Shown here: positions 37,298 to 46,020 of the stretch, piece after piece | Layout of the letters: every line of letters starts with the position of its first letter | Position numbering within the stretch: the stretch's first letter is position 1 | Assembly (NCBI GenBank): GCA_046331265.1 | Contig: JAXLRE010000010.1 | Span: forward strand, 1 to 64,000 | DNA length: 64,000 bases | From: JAGPDB01 sp046331265 | Lineage (GTDB): Bacteria > Actinomycetota > Acidimicrobiia > IMCC26256 > JAGPDB01 | Direction: 5' to 3' | Program-made: the position numbers and the translations under genes | Notes under the pieces: model-generated | Seen by the model: the letters and a program-made list of their open reading frames with translations, nothing else | Told to the model about the DNA's origin: nothing | Database searches by the model: none

Positions 37298-37836
37298 AAA
37301 TTGTTGGAATTTCTGGAAGCTTACGGACTGGTTCACTAAATACAAAACTTCTTCATGCTTGTAGAAAATTTTTGCCCAATAATGTTGAATTTGTTGAGGG
37401 TTCAATAGATCTACCTCTGTATACAGGAAACGAAGATGAGTATCCAGAGAGTGTAGAAAAATTACGTGAGCTAGTCCACAGTGCCGATGCTCTTTTTATT
37501 ACATGTCCAGAATACAACTGGAATATGTCCACACCACTAAAAAATGCAATTGACTGGTTAAGCCTTGGAGGAAAAGACGCTCCGATAAATAATCATGTAG
37601 TCGGACTGGCAGGTGTAGGTGGTGGTCGTCTTGGTTCTGTAAGAGCCCAAATGGCTGTGCGTTCTACACTTCTTCATAATAAAGTGTGGGTTGTACCAGG
37701 CCCTGAAGTTTTAATTGCACCGAATGAAAACACATTTGATGAAAACGGCGATTTAACAGATCCTATTGCTATAAAACTCGTAAAAGACGTTCTAGACGAA
37801 TTAGTTCGCGTCGCGCCGATTTTATCGGTCAATTAG
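37294..37836 (+). CDS. NAD(P)H-dependent FMN reductase
   Basis: 180 residues with a flavodoxin-like fold. The FMN phosphate loop is ISGSLRTGSLNTKLL near the N-terminus, and the flavin-stacking motif is PEYNWNMSTPLKNAIDWLS. The enzyme family delivers reduced FMN or reduces quinones, azo dyes or chromate; the true substrate is not known here. It overlaps the YqhA-like gene by four bases and converges on the 37822 gene with a 15-base overlap. Confidence 0.88.
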   Translation: MKIVGISGSLRTGSLNTKLLHACRKFLPNNVEFVEGSIDLPLYTGNEDEYPESVEKLRELVHSADALFITCPEYNWNMSTPLKNAIDWLSLGGKDAPINNHVVGLAGVGGGRLGSVRAQMAVRSTLLHNKVWVVPGPEVLIAPNENTFDENGDLTDPIAIKLVKDVLDELVRVAPILSVN

Positions 37837-39636
37837 ACCTGAACTGACTCCATGATCTGGAGCATTACGAACAGCATTTTGATGTAAAGATTTCATTAGA
37901 TCAATATCATTACCGCCAAAAGCATGAACTTTATAATCAATACTACTTTGATCACCTAAAATCACTCCTGAAGAAGCAGGTAAACAAATTCCATCTTGTC
38001 CTGCGCTAAAGAAAATCTCATCACCCTGTTTGAAAATAGTTATAAACGTCGAATCTCTCTTCGAATTTGGATTTTTTCTTTCAATACAAATAAACCCAAC
38101 TTCTTGACTTAATAGCATTTCATCGATACCTAAACTTGACGCTGAAACTGCACCTTCACTTGTTTGACTTTGAGAAATAAAATCAACAGGTTTATCGCTA
38201 GTAGAAAAAGATGCTGCAATAAGATCTGACCTTGTAGATAAGGCCTTATTCCAGGAGCTGAACAAAAGATATTCAGACCTTGTACTAGGTGTTAAATCTG
38301 TAAAAATTTCCTTTGTTAATTTATAAACATCTTCGTTTCTATAAGGAGCACGACATTTATCGAAAAAATCTGATCTTGACTTATCTATCTCTCGAAAATG
38401 CGTAACAGCTTGAATATATGCTGGCGCACCTCTAGACGCTAAATATTTTTCATATAAGTCACTTGTTCCATAAAAATTTAATGCGGGATCATACACATCG
38501 AAACCGTCTTGTGCTTTCACAACAAAAAATTGGTGTCCTGGAACACGAACCGTTGCGCCTCTCTCCGAAATATTTTGTTCTTCAATATTTCCTTCACCTA
38601 TTAATTTTGGCGGCCTACCGAATAATCTGTTTGATGCGGTTTGTTCTGAAAGTGGATCAAAATCATCTAAATGAAATTGAGGTACTGGTTTCCTCAATGA
38701 TTTATCAGAAGGTTTAACCCGAAATCTTGGTGTTACTTTGTCTCCTCCTAAACCGCCATTTAAGTTAATTGCAAGAGCAATAGACTGCTCGACACAATTA
38801 CCTTCGACATATCTATCTGTTCCTACAATGCCAGAAAGAGTTGAAAAATTTGGTGAATTATTCGTATATGTATAGTTAGGTTCAACCCAATCTTGTGTCG
38901 CCATTAAGCACATGCTCTGAGCGATGGGTCGATTAGAAATATCATCTTTAAATTTTTCGGCTGTCTGCGCTAGCACTTCATCTCTAAACACGTTTCCATC
39001 AATCATGATTGGAACATCATATTTAACACTATATGGACCTTCCACAGGTACTACTGGACTAGTAATAACTGCTTTTGTCTTTTCTAAAACATTATTTACT
39101 TCAAAGAGTGCGCCAGTTCCAAGTCTTGTCTTTCCCTGGTATTCTTCGAATAATTCAGTTGTGCTTCGTACTTTCCATTGATTATCAGCAACCATAGTTA
39201 AAGGCTTAAATGATGTCGTTAATACTCCATCTTTTAAATCAATAACGCCAACTATTAAATCTTTATCTGGAGACAATATATATACACAGGCATGGTTGTT
39301 GTTTTCTGGTTTATTTGCTTCATCAATAAGACGTTGTAAAAGTTCTGCAGGTTTAGCATTAGATAGATGTTCTTGGTGACCTTCAACCAGTTTCTGAAAG
39401 TATTCAATGGAGTCGGGTACATTTTCTGGATGTGTTTTTATTTCATCGACGCCATCTAAGACACTAAATTGCACTTGAGATGTATGATCGTATCTAGTAT
39501 CCCTAAAAAGAATGACATGTTTTAACGCTATGTAAGGATCAGATAAAACGTAAGGGACTATTGTTTGATGGAATCTCTCAAGGCCACGACTAATACGCGC
39601 TGCATCAGCGTACTCTTGCTCTGTAAATATGGCCAT
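37822..39636 (-). CDS. Large hypothetical protein with transglutaminase/papain-like Cys-His-Asp triad
   Basis: 604 residues, not recognised as a known family. In the middle three motifs occur in the order of the transglutaminase-like superfamily: EGNCVEQSIALA (Cys281), PGHQFFVVKAQDG (His368) and FDVYDPALNFYG (Asp383). Spacing between His and Asp fits that fold; the Cys-His gap of 87 residues is larger than usual. About 270 residues on either side are unassigned. There is no signal peptide, so it is probably cytosolic. It could be a peptidase, amidase or inactive relative. It overlaps the FMN reductase gene by 15 bases. Confidence 0.7.
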   Translation of the reverse strand: MAIFTEQEYADAARISRGLERFHQTIVPYVLSDPYIALKHVILFRDTRYDHTSQVQFSVLDGVDEIKTHPENVPDSIEYFQKLVEGHQEHLSNAKPAELLQRLIDEANKPENNNHACVYILSPDKDLIVGVIDLKDGVLTTSFKPLTMVADNQWKVRSTTELFEEYQGKTRLGTGALFEVNNVLEKTKAVITSPVVPVEGPYSVKYDVPIMIDGNVFRDEVLAQTAEKFKDDISNRPIAQSMCLMATQDWVEPNYTYTNNSPNFSTLSGIVGTDRYVEGNCVEQSIALAINLNGGLGGDKVTPRFRVKPSDKSLRKPVPQFHLDDFDPLSEQTASNRLFGRPPKLIGEGNIEEQNISERGATVRVPGHQFFVVKAQDGFDVYDPALNFYGTSDLYEKYLASRGAPAYIQAVTHFREIDKSRSDFFDKCRAPYRNEDVYKLTKEIFTDLTPSTRSEYLLFSSWNKALSTRSDLIAASFSTSDKPVDFISQSQTSEGAVSASSLGIDEMLLSQEVGFICIERKNPNSKRDSTFITIFKQGDEIFFSAGQDGICLPASSGVILGDQSSIDYKVHAFGGNDIDLMKSLHQNAVRNAPDHGVSSGLIDR

Positions 39637-39698
39637 ATATATTTTTTCGTCTATTTATAGGGATAAATTCACTACTTTAAGACTAAAATGTCAGACTT

Positions 39699-40649
39699 AT
39701 GACAGATACCGTTAACCATAAAAAGCCAGGCAAAGTTGCATATTTGGGTCCCGCCGGCACTTTTTGCCACGAAGCTGTCATGAGTCAAGCAGATTTGAAG
39801 GATAGCGAATTACTACCTATGTATTCAATAGCTGAAGTTTTCGAAGCTGTTGATAATCGCGAAGCAGACCTTGGAGTTGTTCCTTTAGAAAACACTATTG
39901 AAGGAAGCGTATCTTTAACTCTAGATATGCTTGTATTCGATTCAGAAGCAATGATACAAAGAGAAATTGATCACAACATCTCGTTATGCCTAGCCACAAC
40001 CAAAGATGGATCTATTGAAAACCTTGAAACAATTTTCTCTCACCCTCATGCTCTAGCTCAATGCCGTACATATCTAGAAAATAATCTTGATTCAGTTAAG
40101 AGGAAAGCAACTGACTCAACTGCTAGTGCAGCAAACTTAGTCGCAGAAAAAAATAATAAAACTTACGCTGCTATATGCCCCACTGAAGCAGCTAAAAATT
40201 ACGGACTTAAAATTCTTGAAAGTCACATTCAAGATATTGAATTTAATCAAACTAGATTTATCGTGATCGGAAATGGAATACCACGAGCGACAGAAAAAGA
40301 TAAAACTTCTATAGCCGTATTTCAGCGAGCCAACCGTCCTGGATCGCTTGTAGCGATATTAAGTGAGTTCGCTAGTCGTTCGATAGACTTAACAAAATTA
40401 GAATCACGACCCACAAAAGAAGGCTTAGGCCAATATTGTTTTCTCATGGATTTCGTAGGTCATATTTCAAATGAAAATATTTCTGAGTGTTTACATTTAG
40501 TTAGAACAGAACATGCGGATATAAAATTTTTAGGTTCATATCAGGTTGCAGGAGATACTCTAACCAATGGGTCCATAGGTAACTCACGTCAATGGAAAGA
40601 AACAGACCAATGGCTTAGTGACCTTCTTTCAAAGGTAGATAAAACATGA
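39699..40649 (+). CDS. pheA: Prephenate dehydratase
   Basis: 316 residues. The periplasmic-binding-like catalytic domain starts GKVAYLGPAGTFCHEAV and contains LGVVPLENTIEGSV and NQTRFIVIGNG, with the catalytic TxF region. A C-terminal ACT domain (about 205-280, RPGSLVAILSEF and ESRPTKEGLGQYCFLMD) gives phenylalanine feedback control. It makes phenylpyruvate for phenylalanine. A TAAAAT lies nine bases before the ATG. It overlaps serS by four bases (ATGA). Confidence 0.95.
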   Translation: MTDTVNHKKPGKVAYLGPAGTFCHEAVMSQADLKDSELLPMYSIAEVFEAVDNREADLGVVPLENTIEGSVSLTLDMLVFDSEAMIQREIDHNISLCLATTKDGSIENLETIFSHPHALAQCRTYLENNLDSVKRKATDSTASAANLVAEKNNKTYAAICPTEAAKNYGLKILESHIQDIEFNQTRFIVIGNGIPRATEKDKTSIAVFQRANRPGSLVAILSEFASRSIDLTKLESRPTKEGLGQYCFLMDFVGHISNENISECLHLVRTEHADIKFLGSYQVAGDTLTNGSIGNSRQWKETDQWLSDLLSKVDKT

Positions 40650-41896
40650 TCGATCGTAAATTACTTAAAACAGATAAGTCTTACAGAGAACGCATAGAGG
40701 CTAAGCGTGTTGATCCGTCATTAATTGATTCTTTCCTTGAACTAGACGATAAGAAATCTCAACTAAGTATTACTGTCGAAGAAAAACGATCATTACGCAA
40801 TTCAATCTCTAAAGAAATAGGAAAATCTTCTCCAGAAGAACGCGAAGAAAAATTAAAACAAGCTGGAGTTTTAAAAGAAGAGCTCGACAAACTTGAAGAT
40901 CAATTGTCAGAACTCGAATCAAAACACCGTGAATTCCTTCTACAAATTCCTAACCCCATACATGAATCTGTCCCTATAGGTGGCGAAGATGACTATGAAA
41001 TTATCTCTACAGTTGGAGAACAATATGCTGCCCCAAAAATGGACCATGCAGATTATGGAGAATACATGGGTTGGGTTCTTTCAGAACAAGGTGCAACAAT
41101 TTCTGGATCACGTTTCGCTTATCTAGCAGGAGACGCGGTTCGTCTTGAGTTCGCTCTTGTGCAGTTCGCAATGGACGTACTTAAAGAAAACGGTTTCACT
41201 CCTATTGTCCCACCAGTATTAGTGCGTGAGTCAACAATGGAAGAAGCCGGTTTTTTCCCTACAGATCGAAATCAGGTTTATCACTTAGAAGAAGATAACC
41301 TATTTTTGGTTGGAACTTCAGAAGTACCGTTGAGCGGACTGCACCGCAACGAGACTTTAAAGCCGGAACAACTTCCAATTAAATATGCGGGATTTTCATC
41401 ATGTTTTCGCCGTGAAGCTGGAACATATGGAAAAGATACAAGAGGAATATTTAGAGTACATCAATTCGACAAGGTTGAGATGTTCATCTATTCAACTCCT
41501 GAACAGTCTTGGGAAATTCATGAACAAATACGTGCTATTGAAGAAACTATTTGCCAGAAATTAGGTTTAAGCTATCGAATAATCGCATGTGCTAGTGGCG
41601 ATTTAGGTCCAGCAGCAGCTAAAAAATATGACATTGAAGTTTGGCTGCCAAGTGAAGGCGCATATCGAGAGCTAACTAGTTGTTCTAATTATCTTGATTT
41701 CGCTTCTCGTCGAGGAAATATTCGCGTTAAAGGCGAAAATGGTACAGAACTAGTCCATACTTTGAATGGAACTGCTGTAGCTATAGGACGTGCTTTAACT
41801 TTCATGATGGAACGCCACCAACAAGAAGATGGATCATTCTTAGTGCCCGAAGTATTACGACCATACTTAGGTGGACAGTCAAAACTTGAGAGATAA
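40646..41896 (+). CDS. serS: Serine-tRNA ligase
   Basis: 416 residues. The N-terminal antiparallel coiled-coil arm (about 25-105) reaches the long variable arm of tRNA-Ser. The class II core has motif 2 (FSSCFRREAGTYGKDTRG) and motif 3 (LNGTAVAIGRALTFMME). It is coupled to pheA by ATGA and is followed 53 bases later by a tRNA-Ser gene, so enzyme and substrate may be expressed together. Confidence 0.97.
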   Translation: MIDRKLLKTDKSYRERIEAKRVDPSLIDSFLELDDKKSQLSITVEEKRSLRNSISKEIGKSSPEEREEKLKQAGVLKEELDKLEDQLSELESKHREFLLQIPNPIHESVPIGGEDDYEIISTVGEQYAAPKMDHADYGEYMGWVLSEQGATISGSRFAYLAGDAVRLEFALVQFAMDVLKENGFTPIVPPVLVRESTMEEAGFFPTDRNQVYHLEEDNLFLVGTSEVPLSGLHRNETLKPEQLPIKYAGFSSCFRREAGTYGKDTRGIFRVHQFDKVEMFIYSTPEQSWEIHEQIRAIEETICQKLGLSYRIIACASGDLGPAAAKKYDIEVWLPSEGAYRELTSCSNYLDFASRRGNIRVKGENGTELVHTLNGTAVAIGRALTFMMERHQQEDGSFLVPEVLRPYLGGQSKLER

Positions 41897-41901
41897 ATCG
41901 T

Positions 41902-41913
41902 CCTTAGCTAAGG
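41902..41913. repeat. 12-bp perfect palindrome after serS
   Basis: CCTTAGCTAAGG, six bases after the serS stop and 36 before tRNA-Ser. It has no loop and no T-run, so a terminator function is doubtful. Confidence 0.35.
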
Positions 41914-41948
41914 CCGGGCAATATTGACCTACTATTATATTTAGCTTC

Positions 41949-42035
41949 GGTGGGATGGCAGAGCGGACGAATGCACCGGTCTTGAAAACCGGCGGGTGAA
42001 TAGCCTCCAGGGTTCAAATCCCTGTCCCACCGCCA
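41949..42035 (+). tRNA. tRNA-Ser(TGA)
   Basis: Acceptor stem GGTGGGA/TCCCACC, discriminator G, encoded CCA (42033-42035). The anticodon loop CTTGAAA gives anticodon TGA, and the long variable arm is that of a serine tRNA. It lies directly downstream of serS. Confidence 0.97.
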
Positions 42036-42051
42036 CTTTTGAAAGATAAAT

Positions 42052-42438
42052 ATGAGATCTAAAATACTCAGGATTTTATTTGTAGGCCTTTGGATAACAT
42101 TTTTTGAATTTTTACGCAATCAAATCATATTGTTAAATATTTGGGAAAAACATTTTAAATCTCTTGGTTTATCGTTTGAAACAAAACCGATTAACGGAAT
42201 TTTATGGATGATCTGGTCTATTACCTTTGCTTATATCATTTATGAACTAAGCACGAAATATTCATTCTACAAAACCTTGTGTTTATCTTGGATAATCGGC
42301 TTTGTCTTAATGTGGATCACAATCTACAACCTACAGGTATTGCCTTTACGAATACTCTTCTTTGCTATTCCACTTAGTTTATTGGAAGTTCTTGTAGCGT
42401 ATAAAATACTTAACACAAAGGTTAGCCATGAGTCTTGA
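42052..42438 (+). CDS. Small hypothetical membrane protein
   Basis: 128 residues with three or four predicted membrane helices (LRILFVGLWITFFEFL, ILWMIWSITFAYIIYEL, LCLSWIIGFVLMWITIYNL, ILFFAIPLSLLEVLVAY). I do not recognise a family. It starts 16 bases after the tRNA-Ser gene and overlaps the carbonic anhydrase gene by 11 bases, so it may be co-expressed with it. Confidence 0.65.
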   Translation: MRSKILRILFVGLWITFFEFLRNQIILLNIWEKHFKSLGLSFETKPINGILWMIWSITFAYIIYELSTKYSFYKTLCLSWIIGFVLMWITIYNLQVLPLRILFFAIPLSLLEVLVAYKILNTKVSHES

Positions 42439-43057
42439 ATTCGTATTTAGAAATAACCAAAATTGGGTTAAAGAAAAAATTGATCTCGATCCTCAATACT
42501 TTGAAAAACTCTCCAAAGGTCAAACACCAGAGATTTTATATATAGGCTGTTCAGACTCACGTGTAACAGCTGAAGAAATTATGGGGTTAGAACCAGGACA
42601 GGCTTTTATCCATAGAAATATTGCAAATCAGGTTATTAGTACTGACAACAATGTAAATGCAGTTGTTCAATTTGCAGTTGAAAGCTTGAAAGTCAAACAC
42701 ATCGTAATCTGTGGACATACTGGCTGTGGAGGCATTGATGCAGCGATGCATCCCCAAGACATGGGGCAACTTAACAGTTGGCTACAAACTTTGCGTGACG
42801 TATACAGATTACATAAAGAGCTTCTAGACGACATAAAAGACGACACACAAAAATTCGACAAGCTTGTTGAATTAAACGTCAAAGAACAATGTCTCAACAT
42901 ATTAAAAATTGATCATGTTCAAAAGGCAATTAAAAAATCTTCATACCCTAAAATTCATGGTTGGGTTTTCGATATAAGATCAGGCCATTTAAATGATCTT
43001 GAGATCGAAAAAAACGCAGAATTTAAGGAAATAGAAGACATTTACCATTTAGTTTAG
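42428..43057 (+). CDS. Beta-class carbonic anhydrase
   Basis: 209 residues. Zinc ligands and catalytic dyad are visible: C41, D43 and R45 in CSDSR, H97 and C100 in CGHTGCGG. It interconverts CO2 and bicarbonate in the cytosol. The length and the RNIANQV segment fit the family well. It overlaps the upstream membrane protein gene by 11 bases. Confidence 0.94.
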   Translation: MSLEFVFRNNQNWVKEKIDLDPQYFEKLSKGQTPEILYIGCSDSRVTAEEIMGLEPGQAFIHRNIANQVISTDNNVNAVVQFAVESLKVKHIVICGHTGCGGIDAAMHPQDMGQLNSWLQTLRDVYRLHKELLDDIKDDTQKFDKLVELNVKEQCLNILKIDHVQKAIKKSSYPKIHGWVFDIRSGHLNDLEIEKNAEFKEIEDIYHLV

Positions 43058-43123
43058 GGAAAGTTAATCTATTTGATAACTTCGCCTATGCGTTATCCTC
43101 AAAGTTTTATATAAAATATATAA

Positions 43124-43999
43124 GTGAAACGAAATATCCTTTTTTACAAATTTGTCAATATTGCTGATCCAGAAATGACAGTGCGCTGGCAAAAAGAATT
43201 ATGTTCTCGCCTAAATATAAAGGGACGTTTAATAATTTCTAAACATGGTATAAATGGAACCTTAGGTGGAGACATTGAAGATCTACGTGCATACAAACGA
43301 GCAATGAATGCCAGTGGGATATTTAGAGGAATTTTCTATAAATGGAGCGATATTCCAGATAACGCATACCCTCGTTTAAGTGTTAAGGCACGTGAAGAGC
43401 TTGTGACTTTTGGTGTACCTGACGAAGTAAAAATTGATGATGAGGTCGGAGTTGTAGGTGGTGGAGAAAGAATTCGTGCAAGAGATCTAAATAGATTTAT
43501 GGAAGAAAACAAAGACGCCGTCTTCTTCGATGGTCGAAACTTATATGAAAGCTCTGTAGGAAAATTTAAAGAAGCTGTAATACCGAAAGTGAATACAAGT
43601 CGTGAGTTTCTAAAAGAAATCGAAAAACCAGAATATGCAGATTTAAAAACTAAACCTGTAGTGACTTATTGCACCGGTGGTATTCGTTGTGAAATTTTAA
43701 CTGCGTTAATGAAGAACCGTGGTTTTGAAAATATTTACCAACTAGACGGCGGTGTCGTTACCTATGGAAAAGAGTATGGAAACAAAGGCCTTTGGGAAGG
43801 CAAATGTTATGTTTTTGACGGACGCATCCAACAAGAATTTGCTCAAAACACAGAAGTAATCAGCCATTGTCGTGAATGTGGAAAAGTTTCAGACAATTTT
43901 GCTCATTGTTCAAATGAACCATGTGGAGCACAGATGATTATCTGTGAAGAATGTGAAGAAAAACAAGTTCCACACTTCTGCCCTGCATGTTCATCGTAA
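43124..43999 (+). CDS. trhO: tRNA uridine-34 hydroxylase TrhO (rhodanese-like)
   Basis: 291 residues. An N-terminal alpha/beta domain with the signature HGINGTLGG precedes a rhodanese domain whose active-site loop is YCTGGIRCE (Cys183). A C-terminal cluster of paired cysteines (HCRECGK, CSNEPCG, CEEC, CPAC) probably binds zinc. The family hydroxylates U34 of certain tRNAs. The GTG start has TAAAAT six bases upstream, suggesting a leaderless mRNA. Confidence 0.93.
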   Translation: MKRNILFYKFVNIADPEMTVRWQKELCSRLNIKGRLIISKHGINGTLGGDIEDLRAYKRAMNASGIFRGIFYKWSDIPDNAYPRLSVKAREELVTFGVPDEVKIDDEVGVVGGGERIRARDLNRFMEENKDAVFFDGRNLYESSVGKFKEAVIPKVNTSREFLKEIEKPEYADLKTKPVVTYCTGGIRCEILTALMKNRGFENIYQLDGGVVTYGKEYGNKGLWEGKCYVFDGRIQQEFAQNTEVISHCRECGKVSDNFAHCSNEPCGAQMIICEECEEKQVPHFCPACSS

Positions 44000-44002
44000 A
44001 AC

Positions 44003-44185
44003 TTATTTGGTGTTCTTTTTCCAATTTCTAGAAATCGAATCGGCAAGACACAGAAGAGTTAAACCAATATAGATACATCCAATAAATATTGGTACTCGTC
44101 TTAAGTCTTCATCAGGAGCAACATAGGTCAATGCAAAAACAACGACAGTAGCGATCGCAAAAAATCTTGTCCTAGCATCAATCAT
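44003..44185 (-). CDS. Small membrane protein coupled to the phosphate transporter
   Basis: 60 residues with two predicted membrane helices (FFAIATVVVFALTYVA and IFIGCIYIGLTLLCLADSI) and a basic C-terminus. The ATG (44183-44185) overlaps the pit stop by four bases, which is why I prefer it to an upstream start that lies wholly inside pit. The family is unknown. Its position suggests a partner of the transporter. Confidence 0.7.
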   Translation of the reverse strand: MIDARTRFFAIATVVVFALTYVAPDEDLRRVPIFIGCIYIGLTLLCLADSISRNWKKNTK

Positions 44186-45177
44186 GATAAAACTCCTACG
44201 ATCAAATACGTTAGAGCTGCCATTAGACCTGCTGCAGGTATCGTAATAATCCATGCCCATACGACCCGCGATGCTATATTCCACCTAACTGCACTTAATC
44301 TGCGAGCAGAACCAACACCAACAATTGCGCCAGTAATTGTATGCGTTGTAGAAACAGGTATTCCCGCAGCTGAAGTTGCAAACAAAGTAATTGCTCCAGC
44401 CGTTTCAGCACAGACCCCTCCAACTGGCTGCAATCTTGTAATTTTACTTCCCATTGTTTTTACGATTCTCATACCTCCGGTTAGCGTACCCAGCCCAATC
44501 GCTGTGTGGGCAGCTAAAACAACCCATATAGGTAACTCAGAGTTAGCTGTCGTATATTTTCCAGCTATAAGAAGTGCAAAAATAATACCCATTGTTTTTT
44601 GCGCATCGTTAGCACCATGACCTAAAGAATATGCACCAGCAGAAACGAGCTGCAATCGCCGAAATATTTTGTTTGTTCGATTTACATTTTTAACGGGCAA
44701 GGTAAACCACTGAACAATAACCATTAAAATGAAACCAAAAGCCAAACCAATTAGTGGTGAAAGAATAATAAACATTCCTATTTTCTGCAGACCCGAACTT
44801 ATAAGAACATCAAATCCACCTTTAGCCAAAGCTGCACCAGCCATTCCTCCAACTAGAGCATGCGAAGATGAACTAGGTAGCCCGAGCCAATACGTAATTA
44901 AGTTCCAAGCAATCGCTCCTAAAAGTCCAGAGAAGATTAGTCCAACACTTAGTACATTTTGTGCAACGACATCTTTAGCAATTGTGTTTGCAACCTCAGT
45001 ACCAAAAACTAAAAATGCTACAAAGTTAAAAAATGCCGCCCAGATAACTGCCAGTTTTGGAGTTAAAACACGTGTTGAGACAACAGTAGCGATTGAATTT
45101 GCAGCATCGTGAAAACCATTCACAAAGTCAAAAGAAAGCGCAATTGCGATCGTAACAATAATTGCTAAGTGACCCAT
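44182..45177 (-). CDS. pit: Inorganic phosphate transporter, PiT family
   Basis: 331 residues with about ten membrane helices. The two inverted PiT signatures are present: FVNGFHDAANSIATVVSTRV near the N-terminus and SLGHGANDAQKTMGI in the second half. The family takes up phosphate by proton or sodium symport. It lies ten bases after the DUF47 gene, a standard PhoU-like partner of PiT transporters. Confidence 0.95.
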   Translation of the reverse strand: MGHLAIIVTIAIALSFDFVNGFHDAANSIATVVSTRVLTPKLAVIWAAFFNFVAFLVFGTEVANTIAKDVVAQNVLSVGLIFSGLLGAIAWNLITYWLGLPSSSSHALVGGMAGAALAKGGFDVLISSGLQKIGMFIILSPLIGLAFGFILMVIVQWFTLPVKNVNRTNKIFRRLQLVSAGAYSLGHGANDAQKTMGIIFALLIAGKYTTANSELPIWVVLAAHTAIGLGTLTGGMRIVKTMGSKITRLQPVGGVCAETAGAITLFATSAAGIPVSTTHTITGAIVGVGSARRLSAVRWNIASRVVWAWIITIPAAGLMAALTYLIVGVLS

Positions 45178-45187
45178 AACTACTCTT

Positions 45188-45808
45188 CTATGAATGCTTC
45201 AAATGAATCGACTCAACAATGTCTGCAACGCGATCCGTTTGCTTAATTGCTTCACGTAACGATTCGTTAACATCTTTTAGCTTGAGAACATCAAAAGATT
45301 TAAGATCACCAGAAAAAAGATGCGAAACACTTTTACGATAAATTTTTCTAGCTTTTCTACGGTATTCTTCAACCGATTCGAGGTCTTCTTCGATGTTATT
45401 AAATTTAGATAACTTTCCCATTAAAGAATTTATACTTCCACATGCGAATAAAAGTATTTTTGATAGTTCGGAAAGATATTCATTTTCTTCTTCTACAACA
45501 TGTAAAACCAAAATATCTGCAACATTAAGAATCTCATCAAGAATATCGTCGAGGCCTTCGGCGAGTTCATGTATGTCTTCACGATCGAACGGAGTAACAA
45601 AACTATGTTGCAATTTTTTGATTATTTTCTTAGTGCATTCATCGCCATGCTTCTCTATTGTTTTGATTTCTTTCATCATTGATTCAGCATTATCCAAATG
45701 CTTTTCAATCATTTCGTTTAATTTTTCTGCTCCATCAAGAACGTTCTTTGAAGATTCAATAAACAGCGGGAAAAACGATTCGTTCCTAGGAATCAATCTA
45801 AACTTCAT
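45188..45808 (-). CDS. DUF47/PhoU-like phosphate transport regulator
   Basis: 206 residues, all helical, starting RLIPRNESFFPLFIESSKNVLDGAEKLNEM, the family signature. The acidic helical segments (DREDIHELAEGLDDILDEILN) resemble the metal-binding helices of PhoU. It is the first gene of the DUF47-pit-small membrane protein operon and has an AGGAG site. A 16-bp palindrome lies 16 bases before the start. Confidence 0.92.
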   Translation of the reverse strand: MKFRLIPRNESFFPLFIESSKNVLDGAEKLNEMIEKHLDNAESMMKEIKTIEKHGDECTKKIIKKLQHSFVTPFDREDIHELAEGLDDILDEILNVADILVLHVVEEENEYLSELSKILLFACGSINSLMGKLSKFNNIEEDLESVEEYRRKARKIYRKSVSHLFSGDLKSFDVLKLKDVNESLREAIKQTDRVADIVESIHLKHS

Positions 45809-45823
45809 TATTTCTCCTAATTA

Positions 45824-45839
45824 AAATATCATGATATTT
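45824..45839 (-). promoter_or_regulatory. 16-bp perfect palindrome upstream of the phosphate operon
   Basis: AAATATCATGATATTT, immediately upstream of the ribosome-binding site of the DUF47 gene. An operator role is inferred from position and symmetry only. Confidence 0.4.
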
Positions 45840-45928
45840 CTAGCACTTTTGTAAGATAAATCTCAGTATCAGACGGAGATAAGTTTGCGCCTATACTGTT
45901 ATGTCTTCGCCACTGCGAAGGACAAAAT

Positions 45929-46020
45929 GGAGAGCTGCCAGAGTGGCCGAATGGGCTTGCCTGCTAAGCAAGTGTCTGACGTAAGTTGGACCGAGGGTTC
46001 AAATCCCTCGCTCTCCGCCA
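45929..46020 (+). tRNA. tRNA-Ser(GCT)
   Basis: Acceptor stem GGAGAGC/GCTCTCC, discriminator G, encoded CCA. The anticodon stem CTTGC/GCAAG encloses loop CTGCTAA, giving anticodon GCT, and the variable arm is long. A 6-bp hairpin CTTCGC-CACT-GCGAAG (45905-45920) sits in the 5' leader. Its 3' end is antisense to the end of the 45999-46385 gene. Confidence 0.97.

Noticed and set aside
44186..44284. Longer start for the small membrane protein after pit
   Set aside because: It lies wholly inside the pit gene; the ATGA overlap at 44182-44185 is a better start.
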